Of a stretch of 64,000 nt of DNA, positions 44,076 to 56,384 are shown in pieces. Position 1 is the stretch's first letter; each line of letters opens with the position of its first letter. The DNA is from Zygnema cylindricum. Its lineage: Eukaryota; Streptophyta; Zygnematophyceae; Zygnematales; Zygnemataceae. A program made the translations under genes and the position numbers. The stretch covers positions 62,001 to 126,000 of the forward strand of contig JBBHKE010001538.1 in assembly GCA_037447655.1 (NCBI GenBank), in the 5' to 3' direction. Below the pieces are notes generated by a model. That model was not told where the DNA came from, did no database searches, and worked only from the letters and a program-made list of their open reading frames with translations.

Positions 44076-45120
44076 TGTATAAATTGATGGTTCTTTTAGT
44101 ATTTTCTAGGTCTAAAATATAATGTAGAAAAAAAGCCGAGGCAATTTGCCTCTAACTCCTCTTTTCAACTCCCACAGTTGTTGTAGTCACTGAAAGTTGG
44201 AGAAGAAGCTAAAGCCATGGCTGCCTATGCTATCCAGAGATTTACGGGTAGTAGATTAGTTGATTTACTAAAAGAGTATCTGTCGAAACCAGGATTTGAT
44301 CCTGATACCTACCTTCCGTCAAACTGGCGATAGCCGGTAGCTTTAGCCGTTTAGTCTAAGACCATTGTTAGGTCATATAGGGTTTGATCAATCTATAAAT
44401 GTTTCCACATCGACTAAATCATTTAACGGTAACTATTTACTAGATACATAAATTCTGTTATATAAAATAGGGATTAAGGTACGGAGAAGAAACAAGTACC
44501 GCGCATTTGTTTCGATATCGAAAGGAATACCACGCATTTATTTATGGCGGTTAAGATTGAAATATGCATTTAATCGGACGGTCGGAATGAATGTCGAGAT
44601 CCCGGAAGAGAATTTTGGCGGTTTGTGGTCATCGCCACATCGGATGAAACGTGGCACCATGACATTGGATTTTGGCATCTCGAAGGATCACGGAAACAAA
44701 TCCGGATATAACATTTGTCAACTTTTTAGCCATGTCGTACAATGTCTGTACAAAAAGTACACCGGCACCTGTAACTTTTTATATGACGAAGTAATATGAT
44801 TGGTGTCGTACGTCAATAGATAGAGTTTTAGAGAGAGATAGGACTTAGAAAATATGGTAGATAGGACCCTCTCACTAAGAGAGCTTCTGTACAAAAGGTC
44901 AACTTTGACCCTCCATAACTTACTGCTCAGGGGAGCAAATTCAGAGATTCTTTTTGCTATCTACGCACGGGAGTCTTGCATTCACAAAAATACAGGTGGT
45001 TAAAGTTTTTGTCTGCCAGGGTGGCAGTTGGTCTTGCTGAAACACAAAGGGGTCAGGGTTATCTTAAAGGCTTCTTGCAAGCTGCCCTTTCTAAGGACCT
45101 ATGGAGGTCTCATAGTTGCA
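44076..45120 (+). repeat. 3' LTR of copia family 1 (1045 bp)
   Basis: It starts TGTATAAATTGATGG and ends CATAGTTGCA, preceded by the purine tract AAAATAAAGGGAG. It carries the tRNA-like module antisense at about 44280-44350. It lacks the 128-bp internal duplication seen in the 5' LTR. Confidence 0.9.
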
Positions 45121-45590
45121 AAAGAGGGAGAGGCAAGTGAAGGGATGAGATCACAAAACTATGACTTCCTCATTGAAGGAGGTGCGGCGGATTTCAACTC
45201 ACCCCAAAACTCACCTCCCGACTCACCGCCAAACTCACTGCGTGTAGACCACGGTATCATCCCGGTGGTGAGATGCAAACTCCAACACGTGTCGACAAAG
45301 GTTGCACGCGTTCGTGTGATTAAGTGGATGATTGCGGATTGTAATACAAACTGAAAGGAGTGCCTTATCTCGAGGACTTTCAACAAGTTTCAGAACACTT
45401 TTCATGGGATTATAATACAAGTAACAAGTAAAACCTTTTATTCTTACCTTATACGACTTTTTATGGCTGATAACATTGTGTGTCTCAATATATTACTCGT
45501 TTTTAAAGTGGTATTTTGTTTACCTTTACCTTTATGTATGCGTTTGGATTTCTCTTGGTTTTTTCTCCCCCCCCCCCTTTAACGTCGCTA
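45121..45590 (+). other. Flanking DNA with an unrecognised open frame
   Basis: An open frame runs from the LTR edge to 45354 (EGMRSQNYDFLIEGGAADF, PPDSPPNS, then VVRCKLQHVSTKVARVRVIK). I do not recognise it. It could be a fragment of the sequence the copia element inserted into. A C-rich tract follows at 45567-45577. Confidence 0.25.
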
Positions 45591-45594
45591 TATT

Positions 45595-46170
45595 GGATCG
45601 TCGTGCACCGACGCTGAATGCAGACGACGTTGCTTTGGCATGATTTTGCAACAAATTGAAAATTTACCAGTTTGGTGACGACGATGTGTCGTCCTCCCTC
45701 GTTGTATCATACTAATATTGTTAGCAAGGTGCCACATTAGAGCGTCGGCGGGTGGTTGGAGAAATCGAGTTGGCGACGACAATTCGTCGTCGCCGTAACA
45801 ATGGAAGTTTTAAACTATAAAAACGTACATATTTGAATTATTTGTCTTTAGTTAGTACTTTAAATACGAATCTTCGTTGAGTGGACGACGCTTTGTCGTT
45901 GCCTATTTGTTGGAATCGCGAATTCATTGAACCGCGTGACTTTTTAATTTAGTTTCGTCGTCACACTGATGGATTATCCAAAAGCATTAGGGACGCGACA
46001 ACTTTCTTCTGTCGCGGACCACTCAATCTGTAAGTATATTTTGAATGACGTTGTCGCTATTGGAATTTACCTAATAGAGAACCGCGTGACATCCTAAATA
46101 CGTTTTGTCTTCACACTGTTGGAATGTTCATAATGATTTGAGTAGCGACAACTTGATGCCGTCGCGGACA
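45595..46170. repeat. Left cluster of GTCG-rich palindromes
   Basis: Imperfect palindromes with CGAC/GTCG arms occur at 45677-45693, 45772-45794, 45882-45903, 45994-46016 and 46145-46165. The one at 45772-45794 is perfect: GGCGACGAC, 5-base centre, GTCGTCGCC. The last two lie in a tandem pair of about 150 bp (both starting ACCGCGTGAC, at 45932 and 46081). Related palindromes lie at 48220-48410, 58526-58605, 59470-59546 and 60918-60995. Confidence 0.75.
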
Positions 46171-46419
46171 ATAAACTTTGTAAGTATATTTTGAACGTAT
46201 GTATTACGTTAGTACCTCATATTCTATTTCTTCGTACGATCTGTCATTTTTAGGGTTTCTTTCCGTAGTGTCTCACCCTTTTGTGCAGCCGCCTCTTCTT
46301 TTTCATTTTTTTCATCAAGTTTGACTAACATCCATGGAGGGCAGCAGCTAAGTATATAGGCGACAGCGTAGTGTCTTGTCGTATCGTCGTCGCTACCCTC
46401 CACTACGTCGACGTAATCA

Positions 46420-48053
46420 ACGACGTCGGCCAATAATGGAAAGGGAAGAGGTACGAATAGGGGAAGAGAGGGAAAGGGATGCCACGGAAACCGTTATAGG
46501 GGTAAGGAATACCGCGGAGGAAATTAGCAAAAGAAAGGGAGGCAGCCACCTTGCTACCCATCGATTGGGTGCCGCTGGAGAGGAGGGGACATGAAAGGGA
46601 GGTGAGTGAAACACAAGAAAGGGGTGAATCGATAGATGTGAAGAGGGAGGAGGCGGTAGAAGGTGAGGTGAGTAGGGAAGAAAAAATTTCAATAGAGGAT
46701 GAGGGTGGAAAGGCGGTATTGGGTGAAGAAGAGGGGGGGAAGGAGGCGATGGTAGAAGAGGCTGGGGGAAGCGAGGCACGGGAAAAGGTAGAGAAGAAAG
46801 GTATGAGAATAAAACATAATTAATAATTTCTAATGAGGGCGATGAGGAGGAAAAAGGCGAGGGTTTTAGGGAGAAGAATTTTTTGAGTGACGAGAGGGAG
46901 GGGAAGACGACATTGGGAGAGGAACGAAAGGGAAAAGAGGGGACGGTCGAGGAGGGTGGGGGGAGTGAGGTTAAGGAGAGATATGGCATAAAAAGGAGGA
47001 TAATAAACAAAAAATCTTAGGGTTTTGTGAGACCGTGGAGGAGGAAGGAGTGGGGGGGGAGGTGACAGTAGAGGAGGGTGTGGGAAGTTAGGCACGGAGA
47101 AGGATAGCTAGGAAGAGGGAGATAGCAAAGGGTAAGCGGAAGGTGAATGATGTTAAAGACGACCTATATGTCCCCTCAACTTTGGGTAGCGACGAAAGCA
47201 TCGAGGATGGCAAAGAACCGCCAAAAGACAACCCCATCCCAAAAATTTTGCAATCCACAGACATTGTGGTGTGGAAAAACAAGGATGATCCCACAACCGA
47301 GGACGAGCAAACTGCGCATAGTGAGGAAAAGCAACGTGAGGAGGAATTCGATGACGACGACGACGACGACGTGTTCGGGGTGCCTCCCACGCCGAATAGG
47401 GAGAGAGCCATTGTAATGGCTCCTTTGCATCCTCAACCTCCATACCCGGTTGAGCATCCGGATTGGTATTTTCCTCCTCCCACGGGAGAGGAGGAAATGG
47501 ACAGTTTTGTGCCTCGACCCGAACATTATCTTTCGGTCGCTGAATGGCCGGAAAATTGGCGGTACGGTGAACCCCGACCAATAAACCCGGACATGAATCC
47601 CTTTCTGCAAATTCAAGACACCCCCCCCTCGATTTCCTCGCAGATCCCACATGGCTTTTTATCTCGCTTAAGGACCAGGGCTCGACCTTTGCCCACATAA
47701 GGCAATTTGATCTGGCGGATCCTGGACTAACTTGGGTTGTTCATGGGGAGGACAGTTTTTGGGTTAACGTTGCGGAGTTGTTACGTCATCATCATCCGTG
47801 GGATCTGCGACTATACAACATCCTAAAATATTGTCCAGTAACTCCCGAGGTACTCGCTCTCCAAGATGCTCATACGACGATATTGCAAAAGTTTCGCAAT
47901 GTCGAAGTGCAACTCTCTCGTTTATGGGAAATACAAAGGGTTACGCCGCCGATTAGTCCCCCATCACCACCGAGAGGAGAGGATTTGCCATTAATAATCA
48001 CGGCACTAACTCAACAAGTAGCGGCTCAACAAGAAAAAATGAGAGTGGATTGA
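46420..48053 (+). pseudogene. Unrecognised acidic, proline-containing ORF beside a transposase
   Basis: The upstream part (46551-47140) is Glu/Lys/Gly-rich with repeated EEGG.EA.VEE-type units and several stops. 47143-47628 encodes NDVKDDLYVPSTLGSDESI, an Asp run (DDDDDDD), PPTPNRERAIVMAP and YFPPPTGEEEMDSFVPRPEH. At a run of eight C (47621-47628) a one-base shift passes to a frame ending TGA at 48053: FISLKDQGSTFAHIRQFDL, VNVAELLRHHHPWDLRLYNI and QLSRLWEIQRVTPPISPPSP. I recognise no family. Its position suggests an accessory ORF of the same transposon as the DDE_1 transposase. Confidence 0.5.
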
Positions 48054-48219
48054 GAGCACTTGATAAGGCTCACACGGGAATGGTAAAAAAAAAAACGGTA
48101 GTTGGTATGTATTTTTGACTCTGACAAAATTAACTCCTCCTCCACTCTAACACTTGCCATCTTTCACCCACTCACTTAATTTTTTGGTTTATTTTTGTTT
48201 CTCTTGTGGTTTGATAGAC

Positions 48220-48410
48220 CTAACGATGACTTCACCTCGTCGCTGAACCAGCGACGACTTTCTCTCGTCGTTGAATCTTGTATATGCATCGGTTACCTGA
48301 ACTAGCGTTGAATTTCTGTCGTCGCTGAATCTTGAAATGGCACCGGATAGCTGAACCAGCAACGTTAAACAATCGTTGTTGATTTTAGCGACTATTGCTA
48401 GTCGTCGTTG
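48220..48410. repeat. Internal cluster of palindromes
   Basis: Units start at 48220, 48249, 48302, 48357 and 48385, mostly 53-55 bases apart or half that. A typical unit is CAGCGACGACTTTCTC followed by TCGTCGTTG. They lie between the unrecognised ORF and the first transposase exon. Confidence 0.7.
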
Positions 48411-48502
48411 AACTGTTTTTCCTTTATAATATATATTATTTCCTTCATGAATTAAGACTGACAAGTTCTTCTTGTGTCTTTTTTTTTCTTTCATGTCGTT
48501 GC

Positions 48503-49425
48503 AGAATACCAAAAGGCAAGTCGGTGGTGGAAGGGCAAGGTTGCGACACTGAGAAACATATGGGCAACGACACACACCTTGTCAACTGCTGGATTTGGAA
48601 GAAGAAGTGTGGTGGTGACGAAGGCACTGCCGCGTTGGGGGAGGAAGGAGTTTCCGTGGGTCACAGCGGTTTACCGGAGTTGGTGGACGAGTTCTACCGG
48701 TTCAAGAAGGCGAGTATGAAAATGTCTCAAACTATTGTGGGGACCATGGCAGTTCATATCATTAAACGTAAGAAAAAGGAAAATGCGAGGTTGAATCTTG
48801 ACAAAACGGGAAAAGAGATCAAAATGAAAATGACAAAACGATGGACTCAACAGTTTTGTGATAAACATAATATTGTCACGAGGGCTTAAAAAGGAAAGTT
48901 ACAATTAAGCCCGGAGAAGGAGGAGTACATTAAAAAAACGGTAGCATATCACACGAAGAGTTAAAACAAGGATTTTTATCTGGTAAGTTTTTTGTACTTT
49001 TATAGAACTCATTGATATGTGTTGTTATATTGTAACATGTATAATTTTTTATGTTTTTGTCGAGGGTCAAAAATGCAAATGCGCTATTGAAATTTGTTGC
49101 CCCTACCATCGTATTCATGTGTATTGTTCATTTGTAACATTTTTATGTGTTATTATGATATTAGGTTGCTACAACGAGGATCTAGTCGGAAACATCGACA
49201 AAACCCACGTCATTGTAAATATGGATAACAAAAAGATGTTGGGTTTTCGCGGGGACGAGGTGGTTAAATACGCGGACGTTGCGAGAGGCGGAGAGTCGAT
49301 GACTTTGATGGTTTAACTCACAGGCGGAGTGAACGCCCGAATTGAATCTCCTATGTTAATCTTCGCCAAAAGGCTCCGTAGTTACCCCATAAAGGGCATC
49401 CACGATGACATACCAGGCGTGTTTC
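48503..49425 (+). pseudogene. DDE_1-type (pogo/CENP-B-like) transposase, 5' part
   Basis: After a good acceptor (TCATGTCGTTGCAG, 48504), a frame to 48889 ends MTKRWTQQFCDKHNIVTRA. It continues, past a stop, as KGKLQLSPEKEEYIKKTVAYH: a CENP-B-like DNA-binding region. A likely intron (donor GGTAAGT at about 48981) leads to NIDKTHVIVNMDNKKMLGF (first catalytic Asp), GDEVVKYADVARGGESMTLMV, then GGVNARIESPMLIFA and RSYPIKGIHDDIPG. The exon seems to end at a GC donor (CCAG|GCGTGT, about 49412). The frame has at least two stops. The rest lies beyond the gypsy element. Confidence 0.75.
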
Positions 49426-49565
49426 CTTCCCTATGTGTAATTTTTCCTCGTAAACATTGACGCTATTATCTTCCTCATTCTCCCATGTATTCCACACCAA
49501 AAATAATAATTTTTGTGTTTTGTGTTCTTTGTAGTGCTTCTTCCCCATCCCCTTTTCGCTCTCTC

Positions 49566-50532
49566 TGTAATAAGATCTCCTACCTCTCAAAAAATACAAT
49601 TACTACAACCAATTTCAACCACACATTCCACACATTGGAAAAATACACATCCACATTGGAAAGCACTCACATAAGGATAAACTTTAAATTAGAAGAAGCT
49701 TTTGTCCACATAACATTAGCTCGGTCTCTTGCCCTCGTGGCTCAACCCTTTTTTTTAAAGTCTATTCTAGTGCTCTCCACTCTTAATAATTCTATCTCTT
49801 AAATACTAAAACACTACTTAGTTTGTAAGAGATTTCAGTGCCAAAATGCCCAATTTGGTTTTAATCGCCCAGGACCAAGATCAAGAATTTCCACAAACTT
49901 TTCCCAAAAGAAAAGATGTTCACTCTCCTCTTAGACTTCACTATTTACCCATCATCGCCCTGGACTCGCCAGGCCAGAGTCAACGCTCCGTTGAATAGGT
50001 TTTACTTGGACCAATCATTGATCAGCAATGACTCTAACTAACCAATTGCAAAAAACATACGAAATCTCTCACTAACTACGTAGCATACTAACCAATCAAA
50101 CACTACGTTTCACTACATATCATTTACGTGCAAAAGTGCGCGCCAAACGAAACGCGACTTTGCACGAACGTGCTAAGCAAATTTCGCACGCGAAACTTCC
50201 TACGAAATTCCATAAACTGAAAGTGACGATTCGTACTAAAAATTGTACGAAACGAACCATCGTGCGTACCAAACGAAATATTGATTTCGTTTAGTACTTT
50301 ATAAACGTACGCTTTAAATTCCGTGGATTATTTGACCCTTAACCCGTAACAATGAACACCCAATTGTTATTTTGACCTCGCGCTGTCGCCTAAATACACC
50401 AATCACTATATCTTTTAAAACACAACCCCAAATCGTGCGATTCTTTCGCCGACGTCTATCAAATTCAAAAATCTATTTTCGTAATACTTAAATACCCATT
50501 TACAAAAAATTTGATCCACTATTACTGTTACA
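49566..50532 (-). repeat. 3' LTR of gypsy element
   Basis: 967 bp, from TGTAATAAGATCTCC to CTATTACTGTTACA, aligning with 56385-57361. The polypurine tract beside it reads ACGAGGGGATGA on the minus strand (50533-50544). Confidence 0.92.
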
Positions 50533-50584
50533 TCATCCCCTCGTTATATTTAGCTAACCTTAGTTAAAACACATTTATTCTTAA

Positions 50585-52053
50585 GACGGGACTTCTATAT
50601 TATTATCCCTCCAATACCTTTGTAAAAACTCAAAATTTTTATTTTCTAAAGTTAACCCAATCTTCTGGCCTTCCTAGATAATGCACTTACCAAAATATAG
50701 TTTTTCCGACCTTAAACTGTTGACTAACCCAATTTATTACCCATCTGTGAACCTCAAGTTCTATAATTAGTGAGGGATCCAATTTCAATTCTCCTTCACT
50801 TGGTCAAAGATTTGCTGGTTTTAAGAGGCTGATATGTATCACTGGATGAATTTTTGTTGAAGGCGGAAAGTCCAATTTGGCAGCAACTGACAACATCATC
50901 TTGATTACAGGAAATGGCCCGATGTACTTAGGAGCAAATTTCTTAGTAGGATCCGCATGTCGCTCGATCTTGCACCTGTAATGAGTTGTTGAACGCCAAA
51001 CCTTGTCACCTGTGCTTACCATCCAATCACCTCGTTTGCGGTTAGCATTTAGTTCTTGCCTTCTTTGTGCCTCCATTAATGCATCCCGGACTGTTTTCCA
51101 AACCGTTTGAATGTATTCCCAAAATTCCATTCCAGAACCCCTATTCTCTTGAGTGACCTCTGTTATTAAATCTAATGCTTCTAGCGATCGGTATCCGTAT
51201 GCAACTTCAAACGGTGAGAATCCTGTACTAGCATGTTTACATGAATTGTATGCAAATTCCATTAATGGTAGTTTAGATTCCCATGTGTTGTGAACTCCAC
51301 TGCAAACAGCTCTAAGCATTTCTTCCAGTGTACGGTTCATCTTTTTTGTCTGTCCATCTATCTGAGGATGATAAGAGGTACTCATTTTTAATTCAGTGCT
51401 TAAATTTTGCTGCAATTATTTCCAAAATGTAGACGTAAATTTAGAATCCCTATCACTTACAATAGACAGGGGAACTCAATGATGTCTGACCACGTTGTCA
51501 AAATATAACTTTGCAATATTCACAACTGAATATGTAGTTTTGCAAGGGATAAAAATTGCCATTTTACTGAACCTATTGACTACGACCATGATGGTGTCAT
51601 TTCTTCTAGATGTAGCTGGTAACCTGACAATAAAATCTATAGTGATAGATTCCATTGGTCTTTCGAGGATATCTAAAGGTTTTAACAAACCTCTAGGTTT
51701 CTGGTTACAAGGTTTACTCTGTTGGCAAAGGACACAACTTTCCACGTGTTAGGGCATCTCTTTCGCCATCCCTGGCCAAAACAATCTACTCTGAAACTGA
51801 TTAAGAGATTTATCTCTACCTAGATGTCCTAAATGCTCATGGGCTTCCTGTAAAAGTTTTTTTCTTAAGTCTTTGATTTTAGGAATGCATAATCTATCCT
51901 TTTTTTTCGCAAATATAGTAAACCATCTTCTATTCTAAAGTTTTTGACATACCTCTCATTCAATGGGTCACAATTCTTTACCAAAATATTCTTGCAAATC
52001 GTAGCAAAATAAGGATCTTTATCATAACCATTTCTAACAGCATCCAAAAACAA
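50585..52053 (-). pseudogene. Gypsy integrase with a chromodomain-like end
   Basis: 51865-52053 is the region before the zinc finger (DGLLYLRKKRIDY). 51476-51745 carries CVLCQQSKPCNQKPRGLLKP and ITIDFIVRLPATSRRNDTIM with the first catalytic Asp. 50804-51415 carries STSYHPQIDGQTKKMNRTLE with the Glu region, and FAPKYIGPFPVI. Past a stop near 50800 the frame resembles a chromodomain: LIIELEVHRWVINW, then HYLGRPEDWVNF. If so, the element belongs to the chromoviruses. The frame is broken at several places. Confidence 0.82.
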
Positions 52054-52650
52054 TTAATCCCGAACCATCACACTTATTTCAAAACATCTACTTAATGGAT
52101 CTGCGACTACATTTGTCTTTCTAGGAATATGTTTGACATTAAGTTTGAAATATGCTAATTTTTGCATCCACCTAACCTGTCTACCAGTCATAATCTGTGC
52201 ATCACTTAATCTTTGTAGATAGGAGAGTGTCGAGTGTCTTATTATCATATTGAACTATAAATTCTTTATTATGTACATAACAACGCCATTTCACCAATAC
52301 ATGAACAATTGCAAGTAATTGCTTTTCTTGTGTTGGATAGTTCTTTCAGCATCATTCAATTTCCTGGACTCAAAAGCAATAGGATAAAAATGTTTGCCGA
52401 CTTTTTGACTTATGACTGCACCTAGACCTTTATTAGATGCATCAATAGTGATCAAAATTTCAAATTCCCCAGCAGGATCATGATATACTATTGTATGGGC
52501 AGAGGTCAACTTCCTTTTTAGTTCCTCGAAAGCTCTCTCTTGATCGGCTCCCCACACAAAAGTCTCATTCTCCCGAAGTAAATCCGTAAATGGAGCGGCG
52601 ATTATACTCAAGTTCCTGATAAATTTCCTGTAATAAGTGACCAATCCCAA
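52054..52650 (-). pseudogene. Gypsy RNase H
   Basis: 52291-52650 has LVTYYRKFIRNLSIIAAP (end of the RT connection), HDPAGEFEILITIDASNKGL and PIAFESRKLNDAERT. 52054-52248 has LQRLSDAQIMTGRQVRWMQK and HIPRKTNVVADPLSR. A shift separates the two parts. Confidence 0.85.
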
Positions 52651-52691
52651 AAATGATCTAATTCTGTGACATTAGTGGGTTGCTTCCAATT

Positions 52692-53711
52692 TTATATTGT
52701 AGTAATTTTGGATGGATCTGTTTTAACACCTTCCCCACTAACTATATGTCCCAAAAATAATTGGTCACTTTTAAGATGGCTGGATTTTGACAATTTTCCA
52801 TATGACTTTCTTTCCCTTAACCCTTCCAACACTTTCCTAAGATGAATTATATGTTGTTCTTTAGATTCGCTATAAATTAAAAATTCACCTATAAACACCT
52901 GAACAAACTCATCTATATAATCTGAAAATATTTGGTTCATTAATCTTTGATAAGTAGGTGGTGCATTCGTCAAACCAAATGGCATCACTATCCATTAAAA
53001 ATGAACGACTCTAGTTCTAAAAGCAGTTTTATCAACATCTTCGGTTCTAATTGGCAACTGATTAAAGCCACTACGCAGATCAATCAAATAAAATAATTTA
53101 GCATCTTTCAATCGATCTATCAAATAAGAAATTGAAGGTAACGGATACTTATCTTTCATCGTAATCTTGTTTAGACTACGATAGTCGACACACATCCTCA
53201 ACGTTGCGTCCTTCTTTTTGACGAAGAGAACACGTGCTCCGTACGGTGATTTGTTAGGTTGAATATGTCCCTTCTCCAAAAGCTCATTGATCTGTTTCTT
53301 TAACTCCTCCTGCTCAAAAAAGCTACACTTATAAATTCTTGTGCTACGAGGATTACATCCAGGTTCAAGGTTAATAACATGTTCCACATCAGAGGAAGGT
53401 GGCCTCCTTAAGGGTAAGTCACTTGGGAAAACATCTCTAAATTCAAAAATCAAATCTTTAACAGCAACATCTGATGTATTAATGTCAGTTACAAAATCAG
53501 ATTTTTGTTTTTCAAGAGTTTTAGTGGTGTCTGATTTAGGAATGACATCAATGTTAGTGTTTTCTCCCCCCCCTTCATCAATAACTGCCTCAATTACTAA
53601 TAACAAGAAAGCATGATTTGTTTTATCTTTTAAATGCTTTTTAAATTGTTTAGCGGGAATCAAACCTTCCACTCCCAACTTGGTTATGTTATTCATATGA
53701 TTCCTATGCAA
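52692..53711 (-). pseudogene. Gypsy reverse transcriptase, active site altered
   Basis: 52995-53711 has [55 protein letters not shown] and [15 protein letters not shown]. 52692-52988 continues MMPFGLTNAPPTYQRLMNQI and VFIGEFLIYSES. In active gypsy RTs the last motif is FIDD; here the Asp pair is GE, which should abolish polymerisation. The two frames are separated by a stop near 52990. Confidence 0.9.
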
Positions 53712-53714
53712 CTT

Positions 53715-54224
53715 CTACGAAAGTAATGCTTGCAAAACCTTCCAACCGTATTCAGACTTCACTCTCAAGGTGTTAGTTTCCCAATTAATTTGAGGGTTAT
53801 GTTCAGTTAGCCAACTCTTTTCCAGTATTAGCTCCTCACTACCCAAATTCATTATGTCACACACAACTTTTATTTTATGACCCTGGATATCAACTTTTAT
53901 TGTGTCAGTTTGTAAATCTAATGTGGATTTATTACCATTTGAAACTTGAACATGTAAAGGTTTTTCCCTTATGACTGTAAGAATTTTATTTTCCTTAACA
54001 AACTTATGTGAAATAAAATTATGTGTAGCACCTGAATCTACCATAACTCCCAATGGTTTTCTTTCCACTAAAGACTCGAATCTGATCAAACTGTGTTTGG
54101 TGTGATCGTTACTTAACTGTCCTAACATAGGTCTGTTGTTAAGAGTTTTATCATAAGGATTTTTCAAACTATGGAGTGTAGTTAGCATCATAATAAATTC
54201 AACTATCCTAGCCTTTCCATTCAT
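53715..54224 (-). pseudogene. Gypsy protease
   Basis: The retropepsin-like core VMVDSGATHNFISHKFV is present with its Asp, followed by VDIQGHKIKVVCDIMNLG and the closing IILEKSWL-type region (ELILEKSWLTEHNPQINW). It is separated from gag and RT by stops. Confidence 0.88.
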
Positions 54225-54349
54225 TAGCTTGCCCTCCAGAATTAACTCCTTAACCTTTGGATCTCATCGACTCAACTGAGGATTTACAACTAGTCCTTTC
54301 CGTTTCCCACCTCGTGGGCTCTCTGCTCAGCTAAGTATTATGCAATATC

Positions 54350-55722
54350 TTCTTGAAGACCTTCATTGACATAAACTGTTTTAAGAGATCCTTTATTTTT
54401 ACATTCCTTAGCGTAATGATCTGGACCTCCGCATTTAAAACAAGTGACTTTCTTTTTCGGTTTTGGGCATTATTTGCTTAAATGTCCCTCCTCTCCACAG
54501 TTATAACAATGAATTTTCTTCAGTTGTGCACATTTAGATGCCTTATGACCTTGTTTTTGACAAATAGTGCATGTGGGAATGGTAAAATTTGGTTACTCAA
54601 CATTAATGCTCGGTTTAGGACTCTTAATGTATAGCCCCATCTATTCTGAAATTTATTTCCTACATTAACACTCTGTCCACCCATCTGGTTTCCCTTGAAG
54701 ATATTCTGCCTATTCAACAGACCTGAATTCAGACCTTCTTCCTCCAATTCCTCCTCACCCCACTGTGATACTTCATTGAAATTTCCCCTGAGTGATCGAG
54801 TTTCACAATTATACCCCAACTGATCCTCTAATTCTAATGACTTATCTTGTAATTCGTTCAAATAAATAAATTTTTGATGTTTCAGTTCTGATTTGAGTAT
54901 AGGATTCAGATAGTTCAAGAAATTCAACCTAGCTATTTCATCAGTCAAACCTATGACATGAATGCTAGATGAGTCAAATTCCACAATATAATATTTCACA
55001 GATCCAGTATGCTTACAGTTAAGCCTCTTTTCTTCCATTCTGAATTTATAAGTGACTGACAAGAAACGCGATTTGATCGCGATCTTAAAAGCTTCCATAT
55101 CAACATTATCAGGAATCAAATTAGACCTCCTCTGAGTGTAATGCCAAATTTGAGCATCACCTTTCAGATAGCTAATAGCAAAAGAAGTGTAATCATTACG
55201 ATCACAGTTTCTAGATTCGAAATAATACTCCATATGAAAAATCCAAGCATCTAACTCATCAATCTTCTTACCATCAAATGATGGTGCTTCACTGATAGAC
55301 AATTTTAGATCCCTTATCCTCTTAGGTCTATCGTGATTATCTTCTCTAAAACTGACATTTCTCTTACTACTTTCACCCTTTTGGTCATTAACATCATTTC
55401 TCGTGTGAATTAAATTAACTAGCTCATCCAATTTTTGATTTGAAACATTTCCATTTTCTTTAACACCCTTCAATTAACTTTTCAAACCAAAAATTGTTTC
55501 ATCTACAGTAGCAACATAATTATTAAATCTTTTGACCAATTTCACACTACGTTTCTTCAAAACATTCAAGGCATTTTCCATTTCACGTTTGCATACAATA
55601 TTTGCCATTATCACAAAAATGAAATTGAGTAAAAGAAAGATAGAATATAATTTCCCAAAGAAATTTGCTGCAAGTTTGAAGTCCTCTGATTGCTCCAATC
55701 CAAGACTTCTTCTCCTTAACAA
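54350..55722 (-). pseudogene. Gypsy gag with three zinc knuckles
   Basis: The gag body is in 54520-55473: RDLKLSISEAPSFDGKKIDE, LDAWIFHMEYYFESRN, SYLKGDAQIWHYTQRR and an N-terminal piece at 55474-55722. After a frameshift, three CCHC knuckles lie at about 54395-54570: CTICQKQGHKASKC, CYNCGEEGHLSK with a stop before its last Cys, and CFKCGGPDHYAKEC. Confidence 0.85.
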
Positions 55723-56370
55723 ATCCTTTGAAAAATATCAAAATCTGAGAAATCAATAAGACATTGAAAGTAAGTTAGTGCAAATTCAATTCTTCAATTT
55801 CCTAAACATTGATGCAAAAGCTAACAATTTCCCCACAAATTTTGCAACAGCAAAGTTGAAAGCTCTTAAAGGTAAGGTTCATCTATAAATTTTGCAACAG
55901 CAAAATTGAAAAACTCTCAAAGGTAACAATTTTGGGTTTGAAAAGTTTTAAGTCATTTCTGGACTCCTTTGCTCTTGAAGTTGTAAAGTGCTCATTTTTC
56001 CTTCTCCACCATTAGCAAATTTCCCATTTCCCACTACATCATGATCTTTTTTTCTCTAATCCTCACATCCTCACCCTTCATGGCTTCAAGTCCTCCCTCT
56101 ACACATGAATCATTGTTAGGAGAAGACAAGTTTGTTTAGCTTCTAGGAAATATGAGTGAGCTTCAGCGGTGGCTACACTACCCACCCGCCTTAGTCCTTA
56201 AGACTTGAGCACGCCCCACATCTAACCAACGGCCGTTGGCAGTTTGATCACTCAGTTTCCCTCCAATCCCCTACCACTTCACATTGTGGTCCTACCGACA
56301 CAGGTTAGAGCACCCTCACTGGTCACGGCAGTCGATATTTAAGCAAACTTCTCCTTGGTTTCTAACCAAA
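55723..56370 (-). other. Gypsy 5' leader
   Basis: The stretch between gag and the primer site. It contains a partial direct repeat (TTTGCAACAGCAAARTTGAAA at about 55841 and 55896). No coding region was recognised. Confidence 0.5.
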
Positions 56371-56382
56371 GCTCTGATACCA
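56371..56382 (-). promoter_or_regulatory. Primer-binding site (initiator Met tRNA)
   Basis: The minus strand reads TGGTATCAGAGC two bases inside the 5' LTR, the exact standard plant site. Confidence 0.9.
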
Positions 56383-56384
56383 TA

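Larger units (their letters stand above)
38551..45120 (+). mobile_element. Full-length copia element (family 1), mutated
   Basis: It has two LTRs (38551-39723 and 44076-45120), flanked by GAAGA (38546-38550) and AAAGA (45121-45125), a target duplication with one mismatch. The internal region on the + strand carries gag, protease, integrase, RT and RNase H with many stops and altered catalytic residues. It is the only complete family 1 copy in the window. Confidence 0.9.
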
